Origin: Micromonospora sp. WMMA1947
Lineage (GTDB): Bacteria; Actinomycetota; Actinomycetes; Mycobacteriales; Micromonosporaceae
DNA length: 64,000 nt
Assembly (NCBI RefSeq): GCF_027497355.1
Contig: NZ_CP114909.1
Location: 5,661,001-5,725,000 of the forward strand
Reading direction: 5' to 3'
Shown: one piece after another, positions 33,633 through 42,765 of the stretch
How positions within the stretch are numbered: the first letter of the stretch is position 1
Layout of the letters: each line of letters starts with the position of its first letter
Made by a program: the position numbers and the translations under genes
The notes under the pieces: model-generated
The model's input: the letters and a program-made list of their open reading frames with translations, nothing else
Told to the model about the DNA's origin: nothing
The model's database searches: none

Positions 33633-34793
33633 ATGGCGAGTGAGCCGCGTGGGCACCTGCTGCGGCCCCGCGAGGCCTCCCGCCGGGCGTCGTTCCTGGA
33701 ACTCTTCTTCGACCTGGCTTTCATCCTCGCGTTGAACCGGGTGTCCCTGGTGCTGGAGGAGGATCTGAGCCTCGGCGGGGCGTACCGGGCCGCGCTGCTG
33801 CTGGTGCCGATCTGGTGGGTGTGGTTCGTGACCGCCTGGTCGACGGACTGGTTCGACCCGCGTTCCCCGCCGATCGTCACGCTGCTGATCTGGGTCATGT
33901 TCGGCGGCCTGCTGATGGCGGCGGCGGCGCCCACCGCGTACACCGGGCACGCGCTCGTGTTCGCCGGCGCGTACGTGGCGATCCACCTGGGCCGGCCGCT
34001 GATCCTGCTGCCGGCGCTGCGCGGCCATCCGCTGCGGGTGCGGAGCCTGCGGGTGGCGATCTGGTTCGGTGTGTCAGGGGTGCTGTGGGTGACCGGCGCG
34101 CTCGCCGGGACGGCGCAGGTGGCGCTCTGGACCGCGGCGATCGTCCTGGATCTCGTCCTGGCGCGACTGCGCTGGCCGACACCGGGGCTGGGCCGGTCGA
34201 GCTGGCGCGACCTCCAGGTGGTCGGCGAGCACCTGGCCGAGCGCTACCAGCAGATCTACATCATCGCGCTGGGCGAGCTGATCCTGTCCGCCGGGATCGT
34301 GTTCAGCAACGCCGGTTTCGACGGTTACCGCACCGTGGCGTTCGCGCTGGCATTCGTGAACGCGGTCACCGTGGGGCGGCTCTACCTGGTGCCGGGCGGG
34401 ATGCGGCTCGGCGAGGCGATCGAGGCGCGCGGGCCGTCCGGGAGCCGGCTCGGCCTGCTGGCCGGTTACCTGCACCTGGTGATGGTGGCCGGGGTGGTGG
34501 CCACGGCGGTCGGCGCGCAGGTGATGATCGGGGATCCGCTGTCCCGCGATCCGGCCGCACTCGTGGTGGCGCTCAGCGGCCCGGCGCTGTTCCTGATCGG
34601 CTGGATCGGGCTCGCAGCGGCCGTGCACCGCCGGGTGACCTGGTACCGGCCGGCCGGGCTGGCGGTGATCGTGGCGCTGGGCGTCCTGGCGTACGGGCTG
34701 CCGCTGCTGGCCGGCTCCGCGTTGCTGGCCGCGCTGCTGATCCTGATCGTGTACGCGGAGACCACGGCGGTGCGCCGGGAGGTTCGCAGCTGA
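33633..34793 (+). CDS. LtrA-like low-temperature-requirement family membrane protein
   Basis: Multi-pass membrane protein of 386 residues. It has the LtrA family start SFLELFFDLAFILALNRV, then the motif WWVWFVTAWSTDWFDP, and later HLAERYQQIYIIALGELILSAG, with about ten membrane spans. The family occurs widely in actinobacteria, but the biochemical role is not established. The ATG at 33633 follows GGAAGGGACC. It stands alone, and its stop lies 2 bp before the first arabinose-type operator of the next gene. Confidence 0.85.
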   Translation: MASEPRGHLLRPREASRRASFLELFFDLAFILALNRVSLVLEEDLSLGGAYRAALLLVPIWWVWFVTAWSTDWFDPRSPPIVTLLIWVMFGGLLMAAAAPTAYTGHALVFAGAYVAIHLGRPLILLPALRGHPLRVRSLRVAIWFGVSGVLWVTGALAGTAQVALWTAAIVLDLVLARLRWPTPGLGRSSWRDLQVVGEHLAERYQQIYIIALGELILSAGIVFSNAGFDGYRTVAFALAFVNAVTVGRLYLVPGGMRLGEAIEARGPSGSRLGLLAGYLHLVMVAGVVATAVGAQVMIGDPLSRDPAALVVALSGPALFLIGWIGLAAAVHRRVTWYRPAGLAVIVALGVLAYGLPLLAGSALLAALLILIVYAETTAVRREVRS

Positions 34794-34795
34794 AC

Positions 34796-34868
34796 GCGTT
34801 AACGCCACCATTCGATTGACAGACGACTATGCAAACGCCAGGCTAGGGGAGATTGTTAGCGTTAACGC
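34796..34868 (+). promoter_or_regulatory. GH127 promoter flanked by two identical operators
   Basis: The perfect palindrome GCGTTAACGC occurs at 34796-34805 and again at 34859-34868. Between them lies a promoter with -35 TTGACA (34816-34821), 17-bp spacer and -10 CAGGCT (34839-34844). Operator centres are 63 bp apart, close to six helical turns, so one dimeric or tetrameric LacI-family repressor could bridge both sites and close the promoter. The second site lies at about +10 to +20. Confidence 0.72.
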
Positions 34869-34901
34869 GGCCGTCATCTCCACCGCAGAGGAGGGCCACT
34901 C

Positions 34902-34988
34902 GTGCCCCTGACCCGACGCGCGTTCACCCTCGGCGCCCTGTCCACCGCCACGTTCCGCGCCGACGTCACGTTCCGGGTCACCGCGTAG
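34902..34988 (+). pseudogene. 28-codon Tat-signal-like remnant or leader ORF
   Basis: A GTG at 34902 with a strong GAGGAGGG ribosome site opens a 28-codon frame beginning VPLTRRAFTLGALSTAT, which looks like the start of a twin-arginine signal, then ends in TAG at 34986-34988. It lies in the GH127 leader, 40 bp before the true GH127 start, which has its own GGAGG site. It may be a decayed gene start, a deletion remnant of another secreted enzyme, or a translated leader peptide. Confidence 0.45.
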
Positions 34989-35028
34989 CCGTCCCCCCAC
35001 CACCACCGTCCCGCCACGGAGGCCGTCC

Positions 35029-37770
35029 ATGCCCGCTCCCCTGGTGAACCGCCGATTCCTGCTCCGCGCCACCGGCGCCACCGCCGTCGCGGCCGCCGCC
35101 GGGTCCGTCACCGCAGGCGGTACGGCGCACGCCGCGCTGCCACCGGCCCGCCCCGACATCGGCGTGTCCGCGTACGCCTTCGACCCGGGTCAGGTCCGGC
35201 TGACCGCCGGGCGCTGGCAGGACAACCAGAACCGTACGGTCGCCTACCTGCGCTTCGTCGACGTGAACCGGCTGCTCTACAACTTCCGGGCCAACCACCG
35301 CCTGTCCACCGGCGGCGCCGCCGCCAACGGCGGCTGGGACGCGCCGAACTTCCCGTTCCGCACCCACATGCAGGGGCACTTCCTGACCGCCTGGGCGCAG
35401 GCGTGGGCGGTGCTCGACGACACCACCTGCCGGGACAAGGCGCTCACCATGGTCGCCGAGCTGGCCCGCTGCCAGGCCAACAACGGCGCGGCCGGGTTCA
35501 GCGCCGGCTACCTGTCCGGCTTCCCGGAGTCCGACTTCACCGCGCTGGAGGCACGGACCCTCAGCAACGGCAACGTCCCCTACTACTGCATCCACAAGAC
35601 GCTGGCCGGGCTGCTGGACGTGTGGCGGCTGATCGGCAGCACCCAGGCCCGGGACGTGCTGCTGGCGCTGGCCGGCTGGGTCGACCAGCGCACCGGCCGG
35701 CTCACCTCGGCGCAGATGCAGGCCATGCTGGGCACCGAGTTCGGCGGCATGAACGCGGTGCTGACCGACCTCTACCAGCAGACCGGCGACGCGCGGTGGC
35801 TGACCGTCGCGCAGCGGTTCGACCACGCCGCCGTGTTCAACCCGCTCGCCGCGAACTCCGACCAGCTCAACGGCCTGCACGCCAACACCCAGGTGCCCAA
35901 GTGGATCGGCGCGGCCCGGGAGTACAAGGCGACAGGCGTCACCCGCTACCGCGACATCGCCGCGAACGCGTGGGCCATCACCGTCGGCGCCCACACGTAC
36001 GCCATCGGCGGCAACAGCCAGGCCGAGCACTTCCGTGCCCCGAACGCGATCGCCGGCTACCTGCGCAACGACACCTGCGAGGCGTGCAACACGTACAACA
36101 TGCTCAAGCTGACCCGGGAGCTGTGGCAGCTCGACCCGGACCGGGTCGCGTACGCCGACTTCTACGAACGCGCGCTGCTCAACCACATGATCGGCCAGCA
36201 GAACCCGGCCGACGCACACGGCCACGTCACCTACTTCACCCCGCTCAACCCGGGCGGGCGGCGCGGTGTCGGCCCGGCGTGGGGCGGCGGCACCTGGAGC
36301 ACCGACTACAACTCCTTCTGGTGCTGCCAGGGCACCGGGCTGGAGACCAACACGACGCTCGCGGACGCGATCTACTTCCACAACGGCACCACGCTGACCG
36401 TCAACCTGTTCGTCCCGTCGGTGCTGACCTGGAGCCAGCGCGGCATCACCGTCACCCAGGCCACCTCGTACCCGGTCGGCGACACCACGACGCTGACCGT
36501 CACCGGCTCGGTGAGCGGGTCGTGGACGATGCGGATCCGGATCCCGGCGTGGACCAGCGGGGCGAGCGTCAGCGTCAACGGCGTCGCGGCGGGTATCGCC
36601 GCCACGCCGGGCACCTACGCCGTCCTGACCCGTGCCTGGACCTCCGGCGACACGGTGACGGTCCGGCTGCCGATGCGGGTGGCGACTGTCGCCGCCAACG
36701 ACGACGCCGCGGTGCAGGCCGTCACGTACGGGCCGGTGGTGCTCTCCGGCAACTACGGCAACACCACGCTGAGCGCCCTGCCGACGCTGGACCCCGGCTC
36801 GGTGACCCGTACCGGCACCGGCAGTCTCGCGTTCACCGCCCGGGCGGACGGCGCCACCGTGAACCTCGGCCCGTTCTACGACGCCCACGGGCACAACTAC
36901 ACGGTCTACTGGCGGGTCGGCGCGGGCGGTGGCGGCGGGGAGGCGAGTTTCCGGCTCGCCAACGCGGCGAGCGGCCTGGTGCTCGGCATCCAGAACATGT
37001 CCACCGCCGACGGCGGGCTCGCGCTGCAGTGGGGCGACACCGGCACCGCCGACCACGACTGGCAGCTCGTCGTCGACGGGTCGGCGCTGCGGCTGCGCAA
37101 CGTCAACAGCGGCAAGGTGCTGGGGGTGGAGAACATGTCCACCGCCGACGGCGCCCGGATCCTGCAGTGGGCGGACAACGGCACCGCCGACCACCTGTGG
37201 ACGGTTGTCGACGTCGGCGACGGCAGCCACAAGCTGCGCAACGTGCACACCGGCAAGCTGCTCGGCATCTCCGGCGGTTCGACCGCCCAGGGCGCGTTCG
37301 CCGTGCAGGACCCGGACAACGGCAGCCTGGACAACCAGTGGCGGTTCCTGCCCAACGGAGCGCGGCGGATCCAGAACCTTGGCAGCGGTCTGGTGCTCGG
37401 CGTGCAGAACATGTCCACCGCCGACGGCGGGCTGGTCATCCAGTGGGGCGACACCGGCACCGCCGACCACCTCTGGACCGCCCTGGTGGACACCGGCGGC
37501 TACCTGCGGCTGCGCAACGGCAACAGCGGCAAGGTGCTGGGCGTCGAGGGCGGCTCGAGCGCGGCGGGCGCCCGGATCGTGCAGTGGGCCGACAACGGCA
37601 CCGCCGACCACAGGTGGCGGCTGCGGCACGGCGGAGGCGGCTGGTTCCGGATCCAGTGCGCGAACGGGGGCCGGGTGCTCGGGCTCAGCGGCGGCTCCGG
37701 CGCCCAGGGTGCGCAGGCGGTCCTCGCCGACGACACCGGGGCCGCGCACCAGCGCTGGCGGTTCCTGTAG
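35029..37770 (+). CDS. Secreted GH127 beta-L-arabinofuranosidase with two CBM13 modules
   Basis: Secreted enzyme of 913 residues. It has a Tat-type signal (NRRFLLRATGATAVA, about 1-35), a GH127 alpha/alpha-barrel and beta-sandwich (about 40-630), a Gly linker and two ricin-type beta-trefoils (about 640-775 and 780-913) with repeated QNMSTADGG and QWxDxGTADHxW. GH127 enzymes use a zinc-bound cysteine as nucleophile. The matching residues here are Glu351 and Cys353 (CEACN) and the pair Cys432-Cys433 (FWCCQGTG). It should release beta-L-arabinofuranose from plant glycans such as extensin. It has its own promoter with two operators and is probably in one regulon with the arabinanase operon at 42766-49003. 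Confidence 0.9.
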   Translation: MPAPLVNRRFLLRATGATAVAAAAGSVTAGGTAHAALPPARPDIGVSAYAFDPGQVRLTAGRWQDNQNRTVAYLRFVDVNRLLYNFRANHRLSTGGAAANGGWDAPNFPFRTHMQGHFLTAWAQAWAVLDDTTCRDKALTMVAELARCQANNGAAGFSAGYLSGFPESDFTALEARTLSNGNVPYYCIHKTLAGLLDVWRLIGSTQARDVLLALAGWVDQRTGRLTSAQMQAMLGTEFGGMNAVLTDLYQQTGDARWLTVAQRFDHAAVFNPLAANSDQLNGLHANTQVPKWIGAAREYKATGVTRYRDIAANAWAITVGAHTYAIGGNSQAEHFRAPNAIAGYLRNDTCEACNTYNMLKLTRELWQLDPDRVAYADFYERALLNHMIGQQNPADAHGHVTYFTPLNPGGRRGVGPAWGGGTWSTDYNSFWCCQGTGLETNTTLADAIYFHNGTTLTVNLFVPSVLTWSQRGITVTQATSYPVGDTTTLTVTGSVSGSWTMRIRIPAWTSGASVSVNGVAAGIAATPGTYAVLTRAWTSGDTVTVRLPMRVATVAANDDAAVQAVTYGPVVLSGNYGNTTLSALPTLDPGSVTRTGTGSLAFTARADGATVNLGPFYDAHGHNYTVYWRVGAGGGGGEASFRLANAASGLVLGIQNMSTADGGLALQWGDTGTADHDWQLVVDGSALRLRNVNSGKVLGVENMSTADGARILQWADNGTADHLWTVVDVGDGSHKLRNVHTGKLLGISGGSTAQGAFAVQDPDNGSLDNQWRFLPNGARRIQNLGSGLVLGVQNMSTADGGLVIQWGDTGTADHLWTALVDTGGYLRLRNGNSGKVLGVEGGSSAAGARIVQWADNGTADHRWRLRHGGGGWFRIQCANGGRVLGLSGGSGAQGAQAVLADDTGAAHQRWRFL

Positions 37771-37777
37771 ATCAGGC

Positions 37778-37816
37778 GGTGACGGTGGGAGCGGTCCGGC
37801 CGCTCCCGCCGTCACC
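37778..37816. terminator. Bidirectional terminator
   Basis: A 17-bp stem, GGTGACGGTGGGAGCGG (37778-37794) and CCGCTCCCGCCGTCACC (37800-37816), with one G-U-type position and loop TCCGG, between the converging GH127 and membrane-regulator genes. Confidence 0.85.
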
Positions 37817-37831
37817 GGCTCGTTCCGGCGG

Positions 37832-39025
37832 TCAGGGTGTCAGGGCGTCCCCGGCGGGCGTCCAGGTCGACTCGTCCCGCACGTCGTCGGCGACGGTGAT
37901 CCCCTGGGCGATCTTCAGCAGCTCGGCCTGGGGCAGCCGGCCGCCGACGCCCTCGGAGCTGACCTGGACGACGACACTGCCGTCGACGCTCCAGATGTTG
38001 CAGAACCCGCCCCGGCGGGCCGCCCCCGGATAGCACTTCGTCGCACCGGGCTCCGGTGACTGGTTGGAGCTGGTGCTCGGCGTGACGAAGATGTGGAACC
38101 CGTCCCTGATCGCGCCCTCGACCGAGTCGAACGGCGCGGTCAGGCCCGAGGTCGGCAGGGGCGGCCTGGTGTACGTCGCGCCGCCGTAGTCACCGGCGCG
38201 GGCGGTGGCGATGCCGCTCAGGCCGGGCAGGGCGTGCGTGCCCACCTGGAGCGGCACGTAACCCCGCGGCAGGTAGCCCACCGTGAACGGCAGCGGAGCC
38301 GGCGTCGGCCCGGCCGGCTTCAGGCCCGTGACAAGGCCACTCAGGTCGCGGAAGCTCGGCGACGCTTCGTCGCCGGAGATCGCCGTGACGACTGCCCAGG
38401 CGTTTTTCGCGTATTGCCAGGCGAACAGCTTGTTGCCCCTTTCCGGCGGCTGGCTCGGGTCGAGGGCGTACGGCAGCGTCGCCTGCACCGCCCTGCGTCC
38501 GGCCACCATGACGTTCCGCCCGCCCTTGATCGCGGCCGGGGCGAAGGCGCCGGGCCGGTAGACGGTCAGGTAGGCCCAGAGGCTCGGCTTCGCCCCGGCG
38601 GCTGTCGTCTCCTGCTGCATCGACTCGGCCTCGTCCGCGGTGACGGGCCTGTCGTTCGAGGTGTGCCGGTCGGAGTAGACGGGGGCGATCTGGTACGCGG
38701 TCGACACGACGATCGGGTCCTGCACGTGCAGCGTGCCGGCGTCGTACCCGGTGAAGGTGAAGGTGAACGGCGAGGCGTCCGGCCAGGGGCTGACGCCCGG
38801 ACGCGGCGCCTCGGACAGCGTCGAGGAGGTGCGCCTCGCGTCCAGGACCGGCACCGTGATCGCGGAGGCGACCGCCACCGCGACGAGGCCCGCCGCGCCG
38901 GCTGTCGCGAACCGGTTCCGGCGGCGCCGCTCGGCGCGCCGCCCGGCCGCGACGATGTCGTCGACGGTACGGCCCATCGGCGGCTCGTCGCCGGTCACGG
39001 CGTCCACCAGTTCACGCAACTGCAT
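37832..39025 (-). CDS. Single-span membrane protein, probable anti-sigma partner
   Basis: Protein of 397 residues with a cytoplasmic N-terminus of about 40 residues (LVDAVTGDEPPMGRTVDDIVAA), one membrane span (AGAAGLVAVAVASAITV, about 43-60) and a large extracytoplasmic domain containing two cysteines (TKCYPGAARRGGFCNIW). Its start overlaps the end of the SigE-type sigma gene by 14 bp, the usual arrangement of a membrane anti-sigma regulator. It lacks the recognisable ZAS zinc motif, so anti-sigma function is inferred from position and topology. The ATG at 39025 is chosen as it gives this topology. Confidence 0.75.
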   Translation of the reverse strand: MQLRELVDAVTGDEPPMGRTVDDIVAAGRRAERRRRNRFATAGAAGLVAVAVASAITVPVLDARRTSSTLSEAPRPGVSPWPDASPFTFTFTGYDAGTLHVQDPIVVSTAYQIAPVYSDRHTSNDRPVTADEAESMQQETTAAGAKPSLWAYLTVYRPGAFAPAAIKGGRNVMVAGRRAVQATLPYALDPSQPPERGNKLFAWQYAKNAWAVVTAISGDEASPSFRDLSGLVTGLKPAGPTPAPLPFTVGYLPRGYVPLQVGTHALPGLSGIATARAGDYGGATYTRPPLPTSGLTAPFDSVEGAIRDGFHIFVTPSTSSNQSPEPGATKCYPGAARRGGFCNIWSVDGSVVVQVSSEGVGGRLPQAELLKIAQGITVADDVRDESTWTPAGDALTP

Positions 39026-39545
39026 TCGTCCACTCCTCCATCGGCCTGCCGGTGAGATTGAGGTGTTCGCCGCCGAGTGACTCGCGCAGCTTCGCCAGCC
39101 CACGGGAGACCTGGCTCTTGGCCGTGCCGACCGTGCAGTCGAGCACGGCGGCCGTGTCCTCCAGGCTCAGGTCCAGGTAGTGCCGGAGCACCACGGCGGC
39201 CCGCTGCCCCGCCGGGACGGATTCGAGCGCCGCCCACAGGCGCATCCGCTCGTCCGTCACCGCCGCCGTGTCCCGTACCGCGGCGTCCGGCACGGCGTCG
39301 CCGGCCGACCGCTCGCGCCGCCAGGGCCGGCGGGTCTCGTCGATCGCAGCCCGGTAGACCATGGTCTTGACGTAGAGATCGGGCCGCTCCAGCTTCCGCC
39401 AGCGTGGATAGAGCTTGACCAGCGCGTTGGCCACGGCGTCCTCCGCGGCGTGCCAGTCGCCGCAGGTCATGTACGCCAGCTTGCGCAGGGACGCCATCTG
39501 TGACGTCACGAACTCGCGGAACGCTTGTTCGTCTTCGGCTTTCAA
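39012..39545 (-). CDS. SigE-family ECF sigma factor
   Basis: ECF sigma factor of 177 residues of the actinobacterial SigE subfamily. Region 2 is at about 8-75 (FREFVTSQMASLRKLAYMTC, AEDAVANALVKLYPRW) and region 4 at about 105-160 (LESVPAGQRAAVVLRHYLDL, ALDC-like turn DTAAVLDCTVGTAKSQVSRG). The start is a TTG at 39545, supported by a GAGGAGG ribosome site 7 bases upstream. It is translationally coupled to the downstream membrane protein. The upstream region to 39641 has no obvious promoter match, so autoregulation cannot be judged. Confidence 0.92.
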   Translation of the reverse strand: MKAEDEQAFREFVTSQMASLRKLAYMTCGDWHAAEDAVANALVKLYPRWRKLERPDLYVKTMVYRAAIDETRRPWRRERSAGDAVPDAAVRDTAAVTDERMRLWAALESVPAGQRAAVVLRHYLDLSLEDTAAVLDCTVGTAKSQVSRGLAKLRESLGGEHLNLTGRPMEEWTNAVA

Positions 39546-39641
39546 TCGACTGCCTCCTCGTGACGGAGGTAGAACGGCTGCGCCCGCCCGCGAAGTTGCA
39601 CGGACCGCGGACCAATTTCGCCGCGCGTCCGGAGACCTCGG

Positions 39642-40460
39642 TCAGTACCGTCCCGGTGGCGGCACCGGCCACGAACGGATCATGGTCGCCACCAGCGCCG
39701 GATGGTCTGTCGCCCCGCGCATGTCCACCGCGCGGCGGCAGCAGATCGTCACGCCGCTCGACGCCAGGATCTGCTGGCGGCCGCCGTCGTCGATCCGCCG
39801 GTAGCCCACCGGCACGCACGACCGCACGTCCGGCATGCCACCGGCCCGCAGGTTCAGGTCACCGCCGAGGACGGTCGGCGCGCCGACGGCGTCGCCCCGG
39901 ACCCCCGGCACCACGGTGCCGAGCAACTGCCCGCACTGGGCCAGCGCCACCGGGCCGCTGGTGTTCGCCAGGTGCGTCGTGCACGCGTGCAGCCCGTCGG
40001 CCCGGACGCAGAGCCAGACCCGCTCCTCGGGGTCGTTCAGGTCCTGCGCCGGATAGGTCCCCCGGTGCACCGACGGCCGCGCGTCGCGGGCGTCGAGGCG
40101 GGCCAGCAACCCGATCCCGTACGGCTCGCCGTTGTTGCACCGGGTGGGGCCGCCGGAGGGGCGGTCACCGGCGGCCTGGAACGCGGACACCGTCGTGCCA
40201 CCGGCACGGGCGGCCCGCAGCGTACGCTCCAGCGTCGGCACGTCGTCGCGGCAGATCTCGTTGAGCGTGACCACGTCGGGCAGTTCCGCGGCGATCACGT
40301 CGGCGGCCTGCGGGACGGCCCGGCCGGTGTAACAGCCGGCCCGGCCGCTGTTGCAGAGGTTCATCTGGAGCACCCGCAGCGTTCCCGGCCCGGTGCCGCC
40401 TGCCGTCGCCGACCCGGCGGGCAGCCCGGCCACGACGAGCAGGCACACCACTGCCAGCAC
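39642..40460 (-). CDS. Secreted endonuclease/exonuclease/phosphatase-family protein
   Basis: EEP-fold hydrolase of 272 residues with a hydrophobic export signal (LAVVCLLVVAGLPAGSATA). Family motifs are present in order: LQMNLCNSG, VTLNEICRDD, the middle region with CTTHLAN, GGDLNLRAG and the terminal DHPALVATM. Metal-dependent cleavage of phosphodiesters or phosphomonoesters is expected, but nucleic acid, lipid and inositol substrates cannot be told apart. The GTG at 40460 is the only start in reach and leaves a short n-region, so the exact N-terminus is uncertain. Several cysteines (CNSGRAGC, RCNNG, VTICC) fit an oxidised exported protein. Confidence 0.82.
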   Translation of the reverse strand: MLAVVCLLVVAGLPAGSATAGGTGPGTLRVLQMNLCNSGRAGCYTGRAVPQAADVIAAELPDVVTLNEICRDDVPTLERTLRAARAGGTTVSAFQAAGDRPSGGPTRCNNGEPYGIGLLARLDARDARPSVHRGTYPAQDLNDPEERVWLCVRADGLHACTTHLANTSGPVALAQCGQLLGTVVPGVRGDAVGAPTVLGGDLNLRAGGMPDVRSCVPVGYRRIDDGGRQQILASSGVTICCRRAVDMRGATDHPALVATMIRSWPVPPPGRY

Positions 40461-40584
40461 CCGGCGGACTCGCGAGGTGCGGTGAGTGGCCGGCTGCGGG
40501 GACAGCGGGGCTCCAGCGGATGCGGGCGGCGGCGGGCGCGGTGATCCTATCGCCGGAGCGTGCCCGTCGCCGCCCGGCCGGCAC

Positions 40585-42540
40585 CTACCTGGGTACGGCC
40601 CGGAACCACGCCTCCCGGTCGTCCGGATCCGGCCCGCGCCGGGGCAGCGTCGGCGGTTCCTCGCCGGTGACCGGCGCGTAGTGGTCGAAGGTGGTGGTCA
40701 GAACCGCCTCGCCACCGGTGAGGTCGGGCAGGGCGGCGACGACCTTCGGCACCCGGGCGGACGGCAGGGTGCCGCTCACCTCCAGGTAGCCGCCGACGAC
40801 GGCGGTGTCGTGGACGACCGCGCCGAGCCGGCCGAGCAGCGCCAGCACCGTCTCGACCGCGTGCCGGGGCAGGTTGACGTCGAACCGCTCGATCGGCTGG
40901 CACACCCGGGTACCGGCCTGCCGCAGCGCGGCGGCGACCACGACCGGGGCGAGGTTGCGGAAGTCCGCCGCCACCGTCGAGATCGACTTGTCGAACTTCT
41001 GGTGCGGCCTGCTCTGCCGGGGCCAGTACCGGGAGGCCGTCATGGTGACGGTGCAGTCGGTGACCGGCCAGCCGTGTCGGCCCTGCCGCAGCGCGGCCCG
41101 TACGCCCTCCTCGGTGGCGGCGACGAAGGCCGGCGGCAGGCGTCCCGGCTCGATCCCGGGACTGAACTCGATGCCGTGCCCGGTCGGCGCGGCCTCGATG
41201 CGCAACCCCAGCCCGGCCAGGTACGGGTTGCCGCGCTCCCGGACCCGCTCCTGCGCGGTGCCGGTGCCGGCGACCCGTTCGATGCACGCGGTGAGCGTGC
41301 CGGAGAACCGCACCCGGACGCCGTACCGGTCCTCCATCAGGGCGGCCAGCACCTCCTTCTGGACCTCGCCGTGCAGGCGGATCACCGCCTCCGCCTGCTG
41401 CTCGTCGAGGCGCAGGTCCACGAGCGGGTCCTCGTCGGCCAGTTCGGCCAGCCCGGCGAACATCGCCAGGCGCTGCTCCGGTTCGACCGGTTCGACGACC
41501 GCCTGCCGGGTCGGCGGCGGGAACCGGTAGCCGTGCCGCCGGGGCGGGTCGCCGATGTGCTGGCCGATCCGGGCCGGTACCCCGCGTACCGCCGCGATCT
41601 GGCCGCCGGAGACCGACGGGCGCACCTGCACGCCGGTGGGCTCGATGACGGCGATCTCGGTCACCGGCTCGGGGCGGCCGCCGTCGAGCCGTACCCGGTC
41701 CCGTACCCGCAGGCGCCCGGACCACAACCGCAGCCAGACGCGCCGGCCGTGCCCGTCCCGGTCGACGGCGAAGACGGTGCCCGACGGCGGGCCGTCCGGC
41801 GCGTCGCCGTACGGCAGCAGGTCGGCCAGGACGTCGCACAACTGCCGTACCCCGGTGCCGGTGATCGCCGAACCACATACGGCCGGGATCAGGTCGGCGC
41901 CTCGCACCGCGCGCCGGATCGCCCGCCGGACGTCGCGGACCCGGACCGGCCGGTCGGTCAGCCAGCGCGCCGCCACCGCGTCGTCGACCTCCGCCACCTC
42001 CGCCACCACGGGCTCGGCGGTCAGGTCCACGGCCCGCGCCCGGGCCTCGCGTGTGCCCTGGCCGGAAACGGCGGTGAGCGGGACCGGCCGCGCCCCGAGC
42101 CGCTGCCGCACCTGGGCGGTCACCCGGTCGACGTCGGCGCCGCCACGGTCGACCTTGTTGAAGAAGAACACAGTCGGTACGCCGATGCGGCGCAGTGCCC
42201 GCCAGATGGCGACGGTCTGCGGCTGGACGCCTTCCACGCTGGACACCACGAGCACGGCGGCGTCAAGCACGGCGAGGGACCGCTCGACCTCCGCGATGAA
42301 GTCGGGGTGGCCGGGGGTGTCCAGCAGGTTGATGCTCAGGTCGCCGATGGTGATCGACGTGACGGCCGCCCGGATGGTGATGCCACGGCGGCGTTCCAGC
42401 TCCATCGAGTCGGTCCGGGTCGTGCCGGCGTCGACGCTGCCCGGCTCGGCTACCGCGCCCGCCTCGTAGAGCAGGCGTTCGGTCAGGCTGGTCTTTCCGG
42501 CGTCAACATGGGCGACGATTCCGAGGTTCAACAGGGCCAA
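40585..42540 (-). CDS. TetM/OtrA-like ribosomal protection GTPase
   Basis: EF-G-like GTPase of 651 residues. The G domain shows G1 AHVDAGKTSLTERLL, G2 RGITIRAA, G3 DTPGHPDF and G4 NKVD. The SVDAGTTRTDSMELERRRGI stretch and the late STVAADFRNLAP motif are typical of tetracycline ribosomal protection proteins rather than EF-G. These proteins dislodge tetracyclines from the 30S A site. Many soil actinomycetes carry an OtrA-like homologue, so clinical-type resistance is not implied. The start is a TTG at 42540 with a GGAG site 8 bases upstream; it gives the family N-terminus LLNLGIVAHVD. It is separate from any antibiotic cluster seen here. Confidence 0.88.
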   Translation of the reverse strand: MALLNLGIVAHVDAGKTSLTERLLYEAGAVAEPGSVDAGTTRTDSMELERRRGITIRAAVTSITIGDLSINLLDTPGHPDFIAEVERSLAVLDAAVLVVSSVEGVQPQTVAIWRALRRIGVPTVFFFNKVDRGGADVDRVTAQVRQRLGARPVPLTAVSGQGTREARARAVDLTAEPVVAEVAEVDDAVAARWLTDRPVRVRDVRRAIRRAVRGADLIPAVCGSAITGTGVRQLCDVLADLLPYGDAPDGPPSGTVFAVDRDGHGRRVWLRLWSGRLRVRDRVRLDGGRPEPVTEIAVIEPTGVQVRPSVSGGQIAAVRGVPARIGQHIGDPPRRHGYRFPPPTRQAVVEPVEPEQRLAMFAGLAELADEDPLVDLRLDEQQAEAVIRLHGEVQKEVLAALMEDRYGVRVRFSGTLTACIERVAGTGTAQERVRERGNPYLAGLGLRIEAAPTGHGIEFSPGIEPGRLPPAFVAATEEGVRAALRQGRHGWPVTDCTVTMTASRYWPRQSRPHQKFDKSISTVAADFRNLAPVVVAAALRQAGTRVCQPIERFDVNLPRHAVETVLALLGRLGAVVHDTAVVGGYLEVSGTLPSARVPKVVAALPDLTGGEAVLTTTFDHYAPVTGEEPPTLPRRGPDPDDREAWFRAVPR

Positions 42541-42702
42541 GGCGGAGCTCCACGGTAGGACGGGCAAGGGTCCGAAGCGTGGAAGCTGCTCGCATTGTCT
42601 CTCCTGGTCCTCGTCGTGACGGCGGCGCTCGCCGCCGGTGTGCGGTTCCACCTTGCCCGTCCGCCGCGACCGCCACCACCGATTTCGCGGCCGGAGGCCC
42701 GT

Positions 42703-42740
42703 CCGGGCCGGCCCCGGGTTCGATTCCGGAGCCGGCCCGG
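42703..42740 (-). terminator. Hairpin after the PL1 gene
   Basis: 10-bp stem CCGGGCCGGC (42703-42712) and GCCGGCCCGG (42731-42740) with an 18-base loop, located 25 bp after the stop of the last gene in the pectin/arabinan operon. Confidence 0.55.
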
Positions 42741-42765
42741 CCGGTGACGCGGTGGGGTGCGGGGG

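Noticed and set aside
40585..42540. Possible self-resistance gene for a tetracycline cluster
   Set aside because: No type II PKS or tetracycline tailoring genes are in the window, and such OtrA-like proteins are widespread in soil actinomycetes.
42705..42735. GGGTTCGATTCC resembles a tRNA T-arm, possibly a tRNA remnant or attachment site
   Set aside because: The flanking stem pairs poorly, no anticodon, D-arm or acceptor stem can be built, and no integrase or duplicate site is present. The sequence is better read as the loop of a terminator hairpin.
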